DNA of 64,000 nucleotides from Tepidicaulis marinus (GTDB lineage Bacteria; Pseudomonadota; Alphaproteobacteria; Parvibaculales; Parvibaculaceae): NCBI RefSeq assembly GCF_000739695.1, contig NZ_BBIO01000005.1, positions 62,001 to 126,000 of the forward strand, read 5' to 3'. Shown piece by piece: positions 9,358 to 19,711 of this stretch (position 1 is its first letter; each line of letters starts with the position of its first letter). The notes under the pieces were generated by a model. It saw only the letters and a program-made list of their open reading frames with translations, ran no database searches and was not told where the DNA came from. The position numbers and the translations under genes were made by a program.

Positions 9358-9464
9358 ATTAGGGATAAGGGCGGCCCTTTGAAAACGCCGCCCTGCCCTT
9401 TAAATTATAAGAAAGCGCCAATAGGCCGTTTGGCCGAGAGGGATACCCTCGAGAGGAACGCCAT

Positions 9465-10643
9465 ATGTTTATCAACTTCTTCCAGGAACTGCGCTCAGCC
9501 AATATTCCGGTTTCCTTGCGCGAATATCTGACGCTGATCGAGGCGATGGATTCCGATGTCATCGAGCAGAAGGTCGAGGATTTCTACTATCTCTCGCGCG
9601 CCGCGCTGGTGAAGGACGAGACCAATCTCGACAAGTTCGACCGGGTCTTCTCCCATGTCTTCAAAGGGCTCGACAGCCTGGAGGAAGGCGATCTCGCGCA
9701 GATCCCGGAAGAATGGCTGAAGAAGCTGACCGAGAAATTCCTCACCGAAGAGGAAAAGGCGCAGATCGAAGCCTTGGGCGGCTGGGAAAAGATCATGGAG
9801 ACGCTGCAAAAGCGCCTCGAGGAACAAAAAGAGCGCCATGAAGGCGGCAATAAATGGATCGGCACCGGCGGCACCTCCCCTTTCGGCGCTTATGGCTATA
9901 ACCCGGAAGGGGTGCGTATCGGGCAGAAGGAAGGGCGCCACGGCAAGGCCGTGAAGGTTTGGGACAAGCGCGAATACAAGAACCTCGACGACAGCGTCGA
10001 GCTTGGCACGCGCAACATCAAGGTGGCGCTGCGCCGCCTGCGCAAATTCGCCCGCGACGGACAGCCGACGGAACTCGATCTCGACGATACGATCAAGTCC
10101 ACCGCCCATCACGGCTATCTCGACATCAAGATGGTTCCCGAGCGCAAGAACAAGATCAACGTGCTGATCTTTTTCGATATCGGCGGCTCGATGGACAGCC
10201 ACATCAAGCTCTGCGAGGAGCTGTTCTCGGCGGCACGCTCCGAATTCAAGAACATGGAATATTTCTACTTCCACAACTGCCTCTATGAGTATGTGTGGAA
10301 GGACAATAAGCGCCGCCACAATGAGCGCATGAACACCTGGGACGTGCTGCATAAATACCCGTCCGACTACAAAGTGATCTTCGTGGGCGATGCGTCCATG
10401 AGCCCTTATGAAATCACTTATGCGGGCGGCTCGGTGGAGCACTGGAACGAAGAGCCGGGCGGCATTTGGCTCGAGCGCCTGCAGCAGATTTACGAAAGCG
10501 TGATCTGGCTGAACCCGGTGGGCGAGCAGCATTGGCAATACACGCCTTCCATCGAGCTTATTCAGCAGATCATCCATAACCGGATGTTCCCGCTGACGCT
10601 GGAAGGGCTCGACAATGCCATGCGCGAGCTGAGCCGCGGCTAA
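9465..10643 (+). CDS. VWA-domain protein, partner of MoxR ATPase
   Basis: 392-residue protein with a helical, charged N-terminal half and a von Willebrand A-like domain from about residue 225. Such proteins (CoxE-like) work with a MoxR ATPase to assemble or insert metal into a target. The MIDAS motif reads DIGGS (238-242), where the usual pattern is DxSxS, so the first Ser is a Gly. The second Asp region (VGDAS at about 308-312) is present. No signal peptide or membrane segment is visible, so it is probably cytosolic. The start at 9465 follows GAGAGGAAC. Confidence 0.87.
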   Translation: MFINFFQELRSANIPVSLREYLTLIEAMDSDVIEQKVEDFYYLSRAALVKDETNLDKFDRVFSHVFKGLDSLEEGDLAQIPEEWLKKLTEKFLTEEEKAQIEALGGWEKIMETLQKRLEEQKERHEGGNKWIGTGGTSPFGAYGYNPEGVRIGQKEGRHGKAVKVWDKREYKNLDDSVELGTRNIKVALRRLRKFARDGQPTELDLDDTIKSTAHHGYLDIKMVPERKNKINVLIFFDIGGSMDSHIKLCEELFSAARSEFKNMEYFYFHNCLYEYVWKDNKRRHNERMNTWDVLHKYPSDYKVIFVGDASMSPYEITYAGGSVEHWNEEPGGIWLERLQQIYESVIWLNPVGEQHWQYTPSIELIQQIIHNRMFPLTLEGLDNAMRELSRG

Positions 10644-10653
10644 ACTTGCGTCT

Positions 10654-11331
10654 CTATGAGCGGGCGACCATGCCGTCGACCAGATGGACATTCCGGTCGG
10701 CGGCGTCCGCAAAATCGGTGTCATGGGTGACGGCCACCACCGTCATCCCTTCGTCCCGCGCGAGGCGCACGAAAATATCGCGCACGATATCCGAGTTCTT
10801 GGTGTCGAGATTGCCCGTCGGCTCATCCGCCAGAATGATTTTGGGATTATTGGCGAGCGCCCGTGCAATGGCGACGCGCTGGCGCTGCCCGCCGGAAAGC
10901 TGGTCCGGGCGCTTTGTCCCTTGCTCCCCGATCTCGAAATAATCGAGCAGCTCCGCCGCCCGTTCCTTGATCTCTTTCTCACTAAGCCGCCCAAGCCGCT
11001 GCATGGGCAGCATGACGTTTTGGGCGACCGAAAATTCAGGCAGCAAAAAGTGAAACTGGAAAACGAACCCCAGTTTCTCAAGCCGCAGCGCCGCAAGCTC
11101 GGCCCGTTCCAGCCCCGCCGTCGATTGCCCGTCGATCAGCACTTCGCCTTCCGTCGGCACATCAAGCAGCCCAAGAAGATAAAGCAGCGAGGATTTGCCG
11201 GAGCCGGAAGGCCCCGTCACGGAAACGAACTCGCCCGGCGCGATCTTCAGGTTGATATCCTTGACCAGCGTCACTGGCACAGCCTCCTGCAGGATGCGCG
11301 TGACATGGCGTGTCTCGATGGCAGGTTCCAT
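10654..11331 (-). CDS. ABC transporter ATP-binding protein (LolD/MacB type)
   Basis: ATPase subunit of a type VII (mechanotransmission) ABC system. The 225 residues carry Walker A GPSGSGKS (40-47), signature LSGGQ (145-149), Walker B ILADEP and an H-loop THD near the end. Its start overlaps the stop of the upstream permease gene by one base (TAATG), so the two are coupled. Together with the permease and the adaptor at 12588 it forms a tripartite exporter. The substrate (lipoprotein, peptide or drug) cannot be told from sequence. Confidence 0.93.
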   Translation of the reverse strand: MEPAIETRHVTRILQEAVPVTLVKDINLKIAPGEFVSVTGPSGSGKSSLLYLLGLLDVPTEGEVLIDGQSTAGLERAELAALRLEKLGFVFQFHFLLPEFSVAQNVMLPMQRLGRLSEKEIKERAAELLDYFEIGEQGTKRPDQLSGGQRQRVAIARALANNPKIILADEPTGNLDTKNSDIVRDIFVRLARDEGMTVVAVTHDTDFADAADRNVHLVDGMVARS

Positions 11332-12584
11332 TACGCCGCCCCCCGGATAATATCGACGGGGCGCACCTGCGAGGCCCGGTGCGCGGGCAGCCAGGCGGCA
11401 AGCACAGCGGAGGCAAGCGCGAAAATCCCGGCAATGACGAATTGCGTAAAGCCATAATCGAGCGGGAAACCTTGCGCATCGATCAGCCCTTCCACATCGA
11501 ACTCAATGGAGGCAAGAGTGGATATGAGCCCGATACCGACGCCCCAGCCCGTCAGCATGCCGATAATACCGACAACGAAACCTTGAATGAGGAAGATGGC
11601 CCGGATGTCCCGCGCCCTAAAGCCCATGGACATCAGAATGGCAATGTCGCGGCGCTTTTCCATCACCACGGTCGAGATGATGTTGAAGATGCCGAACGAG
11701 GCCACGATCATGATGGCGCTGACGATGGAATAAAGAATGGCGTTACGCACGACGAAGAGACCGAGAATATCCTCGTTCACTTCCTGCCAGCTTTCCGCCT
11801 TGTAGTCCCAGCGCTGCTCGAGCTGCCGGGAAAATTCGAGCGCGGTATTGGGGTCGGGCAGTTTGATCCGCAGCCGGTCGGCAATATTGGGCTTGTTGAA
11901 CAGCACCTGCGCGTCTTTCAGCAGGACATAAGCCTGCCCTTCATCGAGCAGAATGTTGCCCGCGCGGAAAATACCCACCACTTTCATCAGCACCACATTG
12001 CCGCTCGGCGCGATGACGGAAGCAAGATCGCCCATATTCAGGTGCAATCTGTCGGACAGCCCCTTGCCGATCACGATGCCGTCCGCCGTGGTTTTCAGCG
12101 CATCGAGCGAGCCTTCGCGCATGTCTTCTTCGATAGTAGTCAGGCGCGGCTCGACATCGGGGTCGATGCCCAGAATGGAAACATTCCGCTCCTCCCCGCC
12201 GTACCGCACGATGGAGGCGCCCGATAAGCCCGGCGCGGCAATCACCCCTTCAATCGCCTCAAGCTGCTCGAGCTTGCCTTTGTAATTCTTGATGCCGCGC
12301 AGATATTCGCGCGGCTTGACGCCCTTGAGCGCCACCGCCCCTTCCTGAAAAATCGTAAAAAGCGGCTGGCGCGCCGGCTCCCGGAACTCGTCCTTGACGG
12401 TAATATGAGGCTGGCTATCCACCAGGCGGCTGACGAAATCGTTTTCCGAACCCTGCATGAGCGAGGAAGTGCCGATAAAAAATCCGACGCCCAGCGCCAC
12501 GCCCAGCACCGAGACGAGGCTTTGCCGCCGCCGGTTCAGAAGATGGGCGAAGGCGATTTGAAAGTTGACGCGGGAAAAGAGCAA
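11331..12584 (-). CDS. ABC transporter permease (FtsX/MacB/LolC-like)
   Basis: 417-residue permease. It has an N-terminal membrane helix (about 18-38), a large periplasmic domain (about 40-285) and three C-terminal helices (about 290-400), the FtsX-domain layout of LolC/E and MacB. The gene starts 3 bases after the adaptor stop and runs into the ATPase gene. LolC/E proteins normally come without a membrane-fusion adaptor, so the adaptor next door points to a MacAB-like export role rather than lipoprotein sorting. That is an inference. Confidence 0.9.
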   Translation of the reverse strand: MLFSRVNFQIAFAHLLNRRRQSLVSVLGVALGVGFFIGTSSLMQGSENDFVSRLVDSQPHITVKDEFREPARQPLFTIFQEGAVALKGVKPREYLRGIKNYKGKLEQLEAIEGVIAAPGLSGASIVRYGGEERNVSILGIDPDVEPRLTTIEEDMREGSLDALKTTADGIVIGKGLSDRLHLNMGDLASVIAPSGNVVLMKVVGIFRAGNILLDEGQAYVLLKDAQVLFNKPNIADRLRIKLPDPNTALEFSRQLEQRWDYKAESWQEVNEDILGLFVVRNAILYSIVSAIMIVASFGIFNIISTVVMEKRRDIAILMSMGFRARDIRAIFLIQGFVVGIIGMLTGWGVGIGLISTLASIEFDVEGLIDAQGFPLDYGFTQFVIAGIFALASAVLAAWLPAHRASQVRPVDIIRGAA

Positions 12585-12587
12585 GGT

Positions 12588-13598
12588 TCACTCCGCTGGC
12601 AGCGCGGCATCGACCCGCATGCCATCTTCAAGCCCGGCAGGATCGAGCAGCACGATTTCGCCCGCCTCGAGCCCTGAGCGGATTTCCGCCTCCGTACGTC
12701 CGATCGTGCCCGGCGCCACATTGCGTTTCACGGCCTTACCGTCTTCAAGAACGAACAGAGCATTACCGGCAAGCGCGGAGGTAGGCACCAGCACCGCCTC
12801 TTCCGTCTCCCGCACGATGATATTGATTTCCGTCGTCATGCCGGAGAGAAGCGGCGTGTCGCTTGGCAGGGCGATATGCACCCGGTAGCTGCGGCGCACG
12901 GGATCGCCGAAGGGGGTGATCTTGCGCACCTCCCCTTCCAGCGCGCGGTCGGGAAACGCATCGGAGCGGATGAGCGCGCGTTGGCCGATCTTAACCTGCG
13001 GGATATCTTCTTCATCCACATCCGCCTCGATCCAGAGCTGGGAGGGATCGCCCAGGATGGCGAGTGTTTCACCCGCCCGCACCAGATCGCCCACTTGCGG
13101 ATCGTCCTCGAAGCGCAATATCTGCCCGCTCATCGGCGCGCGGATGTGGTGTTCTGAGAGCTGCGCTTCTGCAGCATTGAGCGCGGCCTGCGCGCTTTGC
13201 GTATTCGTGAAGGCCTGATCGCGGGCCGAGGCGCTGATATTGCCGGAGCGGAAAAGCCGCACGACGCGCGCCTGCTCGGCCTTGGCAAGATCGAGCCGGG
13301 CCTCAAGCTCGGCAACGCGCGAGCGCGCTTCGGTATCATCGAGCACCACCAGAAGATCGCCCTTCGTGACCATCTGCGATTCGCGCACCGGCATCGCCAC
13401 GATGCGGCCTGCGATCTTCGGGCCTGCCCGCGACATGCGCACCGGCTCTACAGTGCCCGTCGCATAGACGGCCTCAACGGCAGGACCAATCCTGGCTTTT
13501 TCAGCCTGATAGGTGGAACCGCCGAAGAAAAAGTAAGCCCCGGCTGCGGCCAAGATCACAAGCCCGGCGGCAGCCGCCCATCCCCATTTTGAAGCCAC
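12588..13598 (-). CDS. periplasmic adaptor (HlyD/MacA-like membrane fusion protein)
   Basis: 336-residue membrane fusion protein. An N-terminal anchor helix (about 5-25) is followed by a barrel-sandwich half motif, a short coiled hairpin rich in Ala, Glu and Arg (about 95-155), the second lipoyl half, and beta-barrel and proximal domains. The GTG at 13598 is chosen because AGGAG lies 7 bases upstream. The frame is open to 13682, but that part has no binding site and no adaptor similarity. First gene of the three-gene exporter operon; it would link the ABC permease to an outer-membrane channel, which is not encoded here. Confidence 0.9.
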   Translation of the reverse strand: MASKWGWAAAAGLVILAAAGAYFFFGGSTYQAEKARIGPAVEAVYATGTVEPVRMSRAGPKIAGRIVAMPVRESQMVTKGDLLVVLDDTEARSRVAELEARLDLAKAEQARVVRLFRSGNISASARDQAFTNTQSAQAALNAAEAQLSEHHIRAPMSGQILRFEDDPQVGDLVRAGETLAILGDPSQLWIEADVDEEDIPQVKIGQRALIRSDAFPDRALEGEVRKITPFGDPVRRSYRVHIALPSDTPLLSGMTTEINIIVRETEEAVLVPTSALAGNALFVLEDGKAVKRNVAPGTIGRTEAEIRSGLEAGEIVLLDPAGLEDGMRVDAALPAE

Positions 13599-13784
13599 AC
13601 ACGTCTCCTGCTTTGGCCGTTCCAACCGGCTGCATTTGCGGAACACTGAGGCCCACGCGAACGCGGCGCAAGCATAGCGCACTTACCCGGCATTTCCGCC
13701 GCCTGATTTGCCCATTTTGAGCAAGACAGGCGCCCCTGCCATGATTAGGGTCAATCCGCCGCATCACAAGCGCACGGCCCGGTA

Positions 13785-15017
13785 ATGAGCAACATTTTTC
13801 AAAATCCAGCCGGAAAGGCAGCCGGAAAGAGAGACTGGCGCCGGCCGGAAATATTGCTGCTCGTCATGGCTGCTGCCGTGCCGCTTTCCTTCGCCACCTG
13901 GCAATCTCTGGTGAACAATTTCGCGATCGAGCGGGCCGCCTTTACCGGCGCTGAGATCGGTATCCTGCAATCGCTGCGCGAGGTACCGGGCTTTCTGGCC
14001 TTCACCTTCGTTTTCATTCTATTGGCGATCAAGGAACAGCGTTTCGCCCTGCTCTCCCTTGCCCTTCTTGGCACGGGCACGGCGCTGACCGGCTTCTTTC
14101 CCACCGCCATCGGCTTTTACTGCACGACGGTGCTGATGTCGGTGGGCTATCATTATTATGAAACGGCGCAGCAATCGCTGGCGCTGCAATGGCTGCCGAA
14201 ATCTGAGGCCCCGGCGATCCTCGGCAAGCTGATCGCCATGGCAGGTTTTGCCAGCCTCGTTGCCTATGCGCTGATCTATGTGACCTTCGAGGCGCTGCAT
14301 CTCGATTATAAATGGGTCTATGCCGCAGGCGGCGCCGTCACCTGCCTCATTGCGCTTGCCGCCTTTCTGCTTTTCCCGGAATTCAAAGCCGCGGTGCCGC
14401 AGCACAAAACGCTGATCCTGCGCCAGCGCTACTGGCTTTATTACGCGCTCACCTTCATGGGCGGCGCACGGCGGCAGATTTTCGTCGTCTTTGCCGGTTT
14501 CATGATGGTGGAAAAATTCGGCTATGCGGTGACCGAAATCACCATGCTCTTTCTGATCAATCAGGCCTTCAACATGGTGCTCGCGCCGGCCATAGGCCGC
14601 GCCATCATCCGCTTCGGGGAGCGGCGCGCGCTCACCTTCGAATATATCGGCCTCATTCTCGTTTTCGTGACCTATGCCTTTGTGGAAAATCCGCTGATCG
14701 CCGCCGTGCTCTATGTCATCGACCATGCTTTCTTTGCCATGGCGATTGCGATGAAAACCTATTTCCAGAAAATCGCCGATCCGGCAGACATCGCCCCCAC
14801 CGCCGGGGTCGCCTTTTCGATCAATCATATCGCCGCCGTCGTCATTCCGGCGCTTTTCGGGCTCATCTGGCTTTTCAATCCTTCCCTCGTCTTCCTTCTG
14901 GGCGCGGGCATGGCGGGCATCTCTCTCGTCTTTGCGCGAATGATCCCCTCCCATCCCCAGCCCGGCCATGAGCTGATCTGGCAAAAACCCGTGCCCGCTC
15001 CACAAGCGGCAGACTGA
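13785..15017 (+). CDS. major facilitator superfamily transporter
   Basis: 410-residue polytopic protein with about 12 predicted membrane helices from residue 22 onward and a soluble C-terminal tail rich in Pro. The RFGERR loop between two helices near residue 285 resembles the MFS cytosolic motif. It is divergent from the exporter operon and 14 bases upstream of a small membrane protein gene, so the two may be co-transcribed. The substrate is unknown; nothing here decides import or export. Confidence 0.82.
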   Translation: MSNIFQNPAGKAAGKRDWRRPEILLLVMAAAVPLSFATWQSLVNNFAIERAAFTGAEIGILQSLREVPGFLAFTFVFILLAIKEQRFALLSLALLGTGTALTGFFPTAIGFYCTTVLMSVGYHYYETAQQSLALQWLPKSEAPAILGKLIAMAGFASLVAYALIYVTFEALHLDYKWVYAAGGAVTCLIALAAFLLFPEFKAAVPQHKTLILRQRYWLYYALTFMGGARRQIFVVFAGFMMVEKFGYAVTEITMLFLINQAFNMVLAPAIGRAIIRFGERRALTFEYIGLILVFVTYAFVENPLIAAVLYVIDHAFFAMAIAMKTYFQKIADPADIAPTAGVAFSINHIAAVVIPALFGLIWLFNPSLVFLLGAGMAGISLVFARMIPSHPQPGHELIWQKPVPAPQAAD

Positions 15018-15031
15018 GGAAAGGCCTTCCC

Positions 15032-15424
15032 ATGGAAAAGACCATCCGCTTTTTCGCTGGGCTCGATCTCATCGTCACGGGGCTCTTCGTACTGCCGCTC
15101 ACCGCGCGGCCTCTGCTCGATCTCATTTTTTGGCTGCATGCGCGTTTCATCGCCCCGGAGGCGGCGCCGGAGATTGGCGTGACCGCCATGGCCTTCATCA
15201 ATATTATGGGCGTTATCGGCGTCATCTGGGCGCTGGCGCGGCTCAAAATGCCCGTAGCCCTTCTTGCCCGGCTGGACGGGGCCGGACGGCTTGTCGTCGC
15301 CGCGCTGCTGCTCTGGCATATTGCGGGCGGGCTTTCGCCCATTTTCGCGCTTTTCATCCTCACAGAGCTTGCGGGCGCGGTGTTTCAGCTCCGCCCCGGC
15401 TTTGCCCGTTCCAGAACGGCTTGA
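15032..15424 (+). CDS. small four-helix membrane protein, unknown function
   Basis: 130 residues with four hydrophobic stretches (about 8-32, 47-68, 85-100 and 100-118), short loops and a basic C-terminus. I do not recognise a family. It follows the MFS gene by 14 bases in the same direction and starts MEKTIRFFAGLDLIVTG. It may assist the transporter or simply be co-transcribed. Confidence 0.7.
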   Translation: MEKTIRFFAGLDLIVTGLFVLPLTARPLLDLIFWLHARFIAPEAAPEIGVTAMAFINIMGVIGVIWALARLKMPVALLARLDGAGRLVVAALLLWHIAGGLSPIFALFILTELAGAVFQLRPGFARSRTA

Positions 15425-15497
15425 CCCCACCACATTTTCGCCTCAACTCTTGGTAAGGCTGTTTCCATCCAACCCATAATGGGCGGAGGGCAAAATC

Positions 15498-15755
15498 ATG
15501 TTCAAAGCGTTCATCGCGGCGGCACTCAGCGCGGGCCTTTTGACCGCCTGCGCAAGCGAAGCGGACAAACGGGCTGAAGCCGCCCGCATCGAAGCGGAAG
15601 ACGACCGGAACTGCCAGGAACTCGGCTTCGAACCGGGCACGGAGGCTTACGGCAATTGCCGCCTGAAACTAAGGGAAATCCGCGCCAAGGAACGGGCCAA
15701 GCAGAACTCTTCGCCGACCTTCGGCGTTGGTATCGGCGTGGGCACCAGTTTTTAA
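15498..15755 (+). CDS. small lipoprotein, first of a tandem pair
   Basis: 85 residues with a signal peptide and lipobox LLTAC (Cys at about 18), so it should be lipidated and membrane-anchored. The mature part is short, charged and helical, with a motif of two Cys around LGFEPGTEAYGNC followed by LKLREIRAKER. The C-terminus is a Gly/Val tail. It is a paralogue of the next gene, which has the same motif. Function unknown. Confidence 0.8.
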   Translation: MFKAFIAAALSAGLLTACASEADKRAEAARIEAEDDRNCQELGFEPGTEAYGNCRLKLREIRAKERAKQNSSPTFGVGIGVGTSF

Positions 15756-15771
15756 GGCCGAGGAGAGAAAG

Positions 15772-16062
15772 ATGCGCACCTGGCCCCTCATCGTTTCACT
15801 TGCCGCGCTGCTCAGCCTCGGCGCCTGCGTCTCGGCAGAAGAACGCGAGCGCATGGCCGCCGAACAGCGCATCGCCGATGAACAGGAATGCACGCAGCTC
15901 GGCTTTGAACGCGGCACGGAAAAGTTTTCCGAATGCCTGCTCAAGCTGCGCGAAATCCGCGCCGAAGAACGCCGCGCTCAGGCGATCGAACAAGCCAACC
16001 GCCATCCCTTCTTCTACGATCCCTGGTATTATGGCAGGCCCTATCCGCACCGCTATTGGTAG
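15772..16062 (+). CDS. small lipoprotein, second of a tandem pair
   Basis: 96 residues from the ATG at 15772, preceded by AGGAGA. The signal peptide ends in the lipobox SLGAC. The mature part repeats the motif of the upstream gene: CTQLGFERGTEKFSEC and then LKLREIRAEER. The C-terminus differs (rich in Tyr, Pro and aromatic residues). The gap to the first copy is only 16 bases, so this is a tandem duplication within one transcript. An earlier in-frame start at 15727 would remove the signal peptide from the N-terminus and is rejected. Confidence 0.82.
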   Translation: MRTWPLIVSLAALLSLGACVSAEERERMAAEQRIADEQECTQLGFERGTEKFSECLLKLREIRAEERRAQAIEQANRHPFFYDPWYYGRPYPHRYW

Positions 16063-16065
16063 GAC

Positions 16066-16686
16066 TTAGCGGGCCTCCGCCGCGCCCCAATAATTGAAGC
16101 CGGCGATCTTCGGCGTCGAGGGCAGATACATCGTCTCCAGCTTGCCGATCTTGAAGCCCGAGCTTTCGATGATCGACGGGATCTCGCGGTTGAGATTGCA
16201 CCCCCCGCAAACCGCCTTCCAGACCGGGTTGACCCGGTCCTGCCATTTGCGCACGCCTGCATCTGGCGCCGCGCCATGCTCACAGAAAATCATCTTGCCG
16301 CCCGGCCGCAAAACCCGGCGCATTCCTTCGAGCGCCTTTTCAGGCTCGGGGATCGTGCAGAGGCTGAAGGTGACGAGCACGGTATCGACGCTATTGGCAT
16401 CGAGCGGAATTTCCTCGCCCGGCAAGCCGATAAACTCCACATCGAAAGGCAGGTCCTTGGCGCGGTCGCCGGCAATGCGCCAGCTTTCCTCGGAAGGGTC
16501 GAGCCCGATCAGCTTTTCGACCTTGGAAGGGTCGTAATATTCCAGATTGAGGCCGGTGCCGATGCCGATTTCCAGAATCCGGCCTTCCGCCTGCGGCACG
16601 ACCTTGCGGCGCTGATGGGAGATAGGTTTGGTCCCGCAAGCCACGTTGATAATCCGCGGCACGATATATTTTTCGTAAAAGCCCAT
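16066..16686 (-). CDS. class I SAM-dependent methyltransferase
   Basis: 206-residue methyltransferase of the type 11 fold. Motif I is ILEIGIGTGLNL (about 37-48); LIGLDPSEE follows as the acidic SAM-binding loop, and VLRPGGKMIF is the later strand. It starts MGFYEKYIVPRIINVACG, typical of the UbiE-like/METTL7-like group that methylates small or lipid substrates. Convergent with the lipoprotein pair. Substrate unknown. Confidence 0.85.
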   Translation of the reverse strand: MGFYEKYIVPRIINVACGTKPISHQRRKVVPQAEGRILEIGIGTGLNLEYYDPSKVEKLIGLDPSEESWRIAGDRAKDLPFDVEFIGLPGEEIPLDANSVDTVLVTFSLCTIPEPEKALEGMRRVLRPGGKMIFCEHGAAPDAGVRKWQDRVNPVWKAVCGGCNLNREIPSIIESSGFKIGKLETMYLPSTPKIAGFNYWGAAEAR

Positions 16687-16754
16687 ATCTCTTCCCTCTC
16701 GGTCTTTAGCCTGCCACCACGCAGGGGCTGAAGGGAAATCCCGCTAAAGGCTGC

Positions 16755-17567
16755 TCATCGCCACTGCGAGACGCCGAAACGCAGGAGCCGGTCCCCTTCG
16801 ATGGGTCCAATAAGACGGCCCCGCCCCTTCAACGTCAACACGCAAGCGCGCAACAGGCCTTTGCTTTTGAGCGTGGAGGCAAGGCGCACACCGCGCGACA
16901 GCGCCTCCCAGATAAGATCGGGCTCCATGACCGGCACCTCCCGCACCGCCTCATAAGCGCCCAAAAACCGGTCTTTGCCTTGCATATAGCTGGCTTTCAC
17001 CCCCTCCGCCTGCACGCCGTGGGCGATATAAGCGCTGGCATAAGCGGCAAGAGCGGCGTTTTTGGAAAGGACGCAGACGGTATCGGCCAGCCCCAGGCTG
17101 GGCAGGCCGCCGCCGGTGCCCGCGCATTGCGCAGCGCCGAACGCGCCGGTATGAGCCATAAGTTCGCTTGCCTTACGCGCATGGACCGCCGCTTCCTCCT
17201 GCCAGGCGCTGCCCGGCTTTGCGGCAAGGAGCAGGCCTTCCTCGAAAACCGCCCCTTCCGCTTTTTCTTCTGCAACCCAAAGATCGGCCAGCGCGCCATA
17301 AGCGGCAAAACGGGGAGAGACGGCCGGCTCGCGCGCGGTATGACCCACCGCCTCATGCACCTGGCGCATCGCCTCCATCATGGCGCGGCCAGCGGCCGAG
17401 CGCGGCAAGGCGTCCGTGCCATGGGCATCGATCAGCTCAAGATCGGCAGGCAAGCCATCCAAAAGCGCCTCCGCCCCGGCGGGCAGGCCGGGCGCGGCAC
17501 CCTCGTCTTTCAGGAATGGGAAATAGCCCGCGCGAAAGCGGGCCGGAACTCCATCGGCAATCTGCAT
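16755..17567 (-). CDS. UPF0280 (ApbE-like) family protein
   Basis: 270 residues. The stretch around 165-195 (SLGLADTVCVLSKNAALA) and the following helices resemble the UPF0280 family, which has the ApbE (FMN transferase) fold but no proven reaction. The ATG at 17567 is chosen because GAGAGGAAAG precedes it; ten further codons upstream are open but lack a binding site. It lies next to a ferredoxin and a flavin reductase on the same strand, so a redox or flavin link is conceivable. The family call rests on memory of motifs. Confidence 0.6.
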   Translation of the reverse strand: MQIADGVPARFRAGYFPFLKDEGAAPGLPAGAEALLDGLPADLELIDAHGTDALPRSAAGRAMMEAMRQVHEAVGHTAREPAVSPRFAAYGALADLWVAEEKAEGAVFEEGLLLAAKPGSAWQEEAAVHARKASELMAHTGAFGAAQCAGTGGGLPSLGLADTVCVLSKNAALAAYASAYIAHGVQAEGVKASYMQGKDRFLGAYEAVREVPVMEPDLIWEALSRGVRLASTLKSKGLLRACVLTLKGRGRLIGPIEGDRLLRFGVSQWR

Positions 17568-17643
17568 CTTTCCTCTCACAAAACAGCGCCCTTTCATAGC
17601 AAGGCACGCCGCTGAAGGCGAGGAAAGCCGGGGCCAAACCCCG

Positions 17644-17970
17644 TTAGGCGGGCTCCGGGGCCTTCACATTTTCCGGAAGAACGAGACGCAGCCCGTCGAG
17701 CTCCTCGGTAAAGATGAGCTGGCAGGACAGGCGCTCGTCCGGCTCGGCGAAATTCTCGTCCAGCCGTTCCAGCTCGTCCTCGCGCGGCTCGTGCAGCCGG
17801 GCGGCCCAGGCCGGGTCCACATGCACCTGGCAGGTGCCGCAGACGCAGGAGCCGCCGCATTCCGCCTCAAGGCCGAAACCATGGGCGCGGATGATTTCCA
17901 TCACACGCCATCCTTCCACGGCGTCGAGCGCGTGCTCGACCCCGCCGCTGTCAGCGACGATGATTTTCAT
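17644..17970 (-). CDS. adrenodoxin-type [2Fe-2S] ferredoxin
   Basis: 108-residue one-electron carrier. Cluster ligands are Cys38, Cys44 and Cys47 (C-x5-C-x2-C) plus Cys83 in RLSCQL. The fold is that of plant/vertebrate-type ferredoxins, and the ISC-like spacing matches adrenodoxin. The ferredoxin reductase gene is 27 bases upstream on the same strand, which suggests the pair forms an NADPH-reductase-ferredoxin chain. A second ferredoxin of the same type is at 29599. Confidence 0.92.
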   Translation of the reverse strand: MKIIVADSGGVEHALDAVEGWRVMEIIRAHGFGLEAECGGSCVCGTCQVHVDPAWAARLHEPREDELERLDENFAEPDERLSCQLIFTEELDGLRLVLPENVKAPEPA

Positions 17971-17997
17971 GTGTCCGCTCCTTGCTAAGGAGAAAGA

Positions 17998-19338
<1,341 letters not shown>

Positions 19339-19638
19339 GTGGCCGTGCACTGCGAAACCATGTCCGATGTACGCCGTGAAATCGACCGGTTGGACCGCGA
19401 GCTGGTGAAACTGCTGGCCGAGCGGCAGGGTTATATCGAACAGGCCGGCCGCATCAAAGGCCAGCGCAGCGCCGTGCGCGACCAGGCCCGCATCGAGGAT
19501 GTCGTCCAAAAGGTCCTGGCCGAGGCCGAAAAAGCCGGCCTCTCCGGCGCCATCGCCGAACCCCTCTGGCGGCTTCTCATCGAAAAGAGCATCGAGCACG
19601 AATACGAGGTTTTCGATAAGAAGTCGGCCGCCGAGTAA
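19339..19638 (+). CDS. chorismate mutase, AroQ type
   Basis: Converts chorismate to prephenate for Phe and Tyr synthesis. The 99 residues from the GTG at 19339 form the AroQ helical domain. VRREIDRLDRELVKLLAER at the N-terminus carries the first two active-site Arg, followed by RIKG (Lys) and ARIEDVV (Arg). The C-terminal helix is IEKSIEHEYEV. AAGGAGG stands 5 bases before this GTG; the ATG at 19360 is too far from it. Monofunctional, without prephenate dehydratase or dehydrogenase attached. The next operon starts 74 bases downstream. Confidence 0.88.
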   Translation: MAVHCETMSDVRREIDRLDRELVKLLAERQGYIEQAGRIKGQRSAVRDQARIEDVVQKVLAEAEKAGLSGAIAEPLWRLLIEKSIEHEYEVFDKKSAAE

Positions 19639-19651
19639 GGGTTCATTAGCG

Positions 19652-19667
19652 TAAACCAAAGTTTAAC
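19652..19667 (+). promoter_or_regulatory. candidate CtrA box upstream of the acyl carrier protein operon
   Basis: TAAA-N7-TTAAC, one mismatch from the CtrA consensus TTAA-N7-TTAAC, 45 bases before the acyl carrier protein ATG. Short and degenerate, so chance is possible. A similar box lies before the opposing legB operon. Confidence 0.35.
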
Positions 19668-19711
19668 GCCTCTCCGTTACCCAGTTAGGATGGGTATCAT
19701 GGGAGAGTGAG

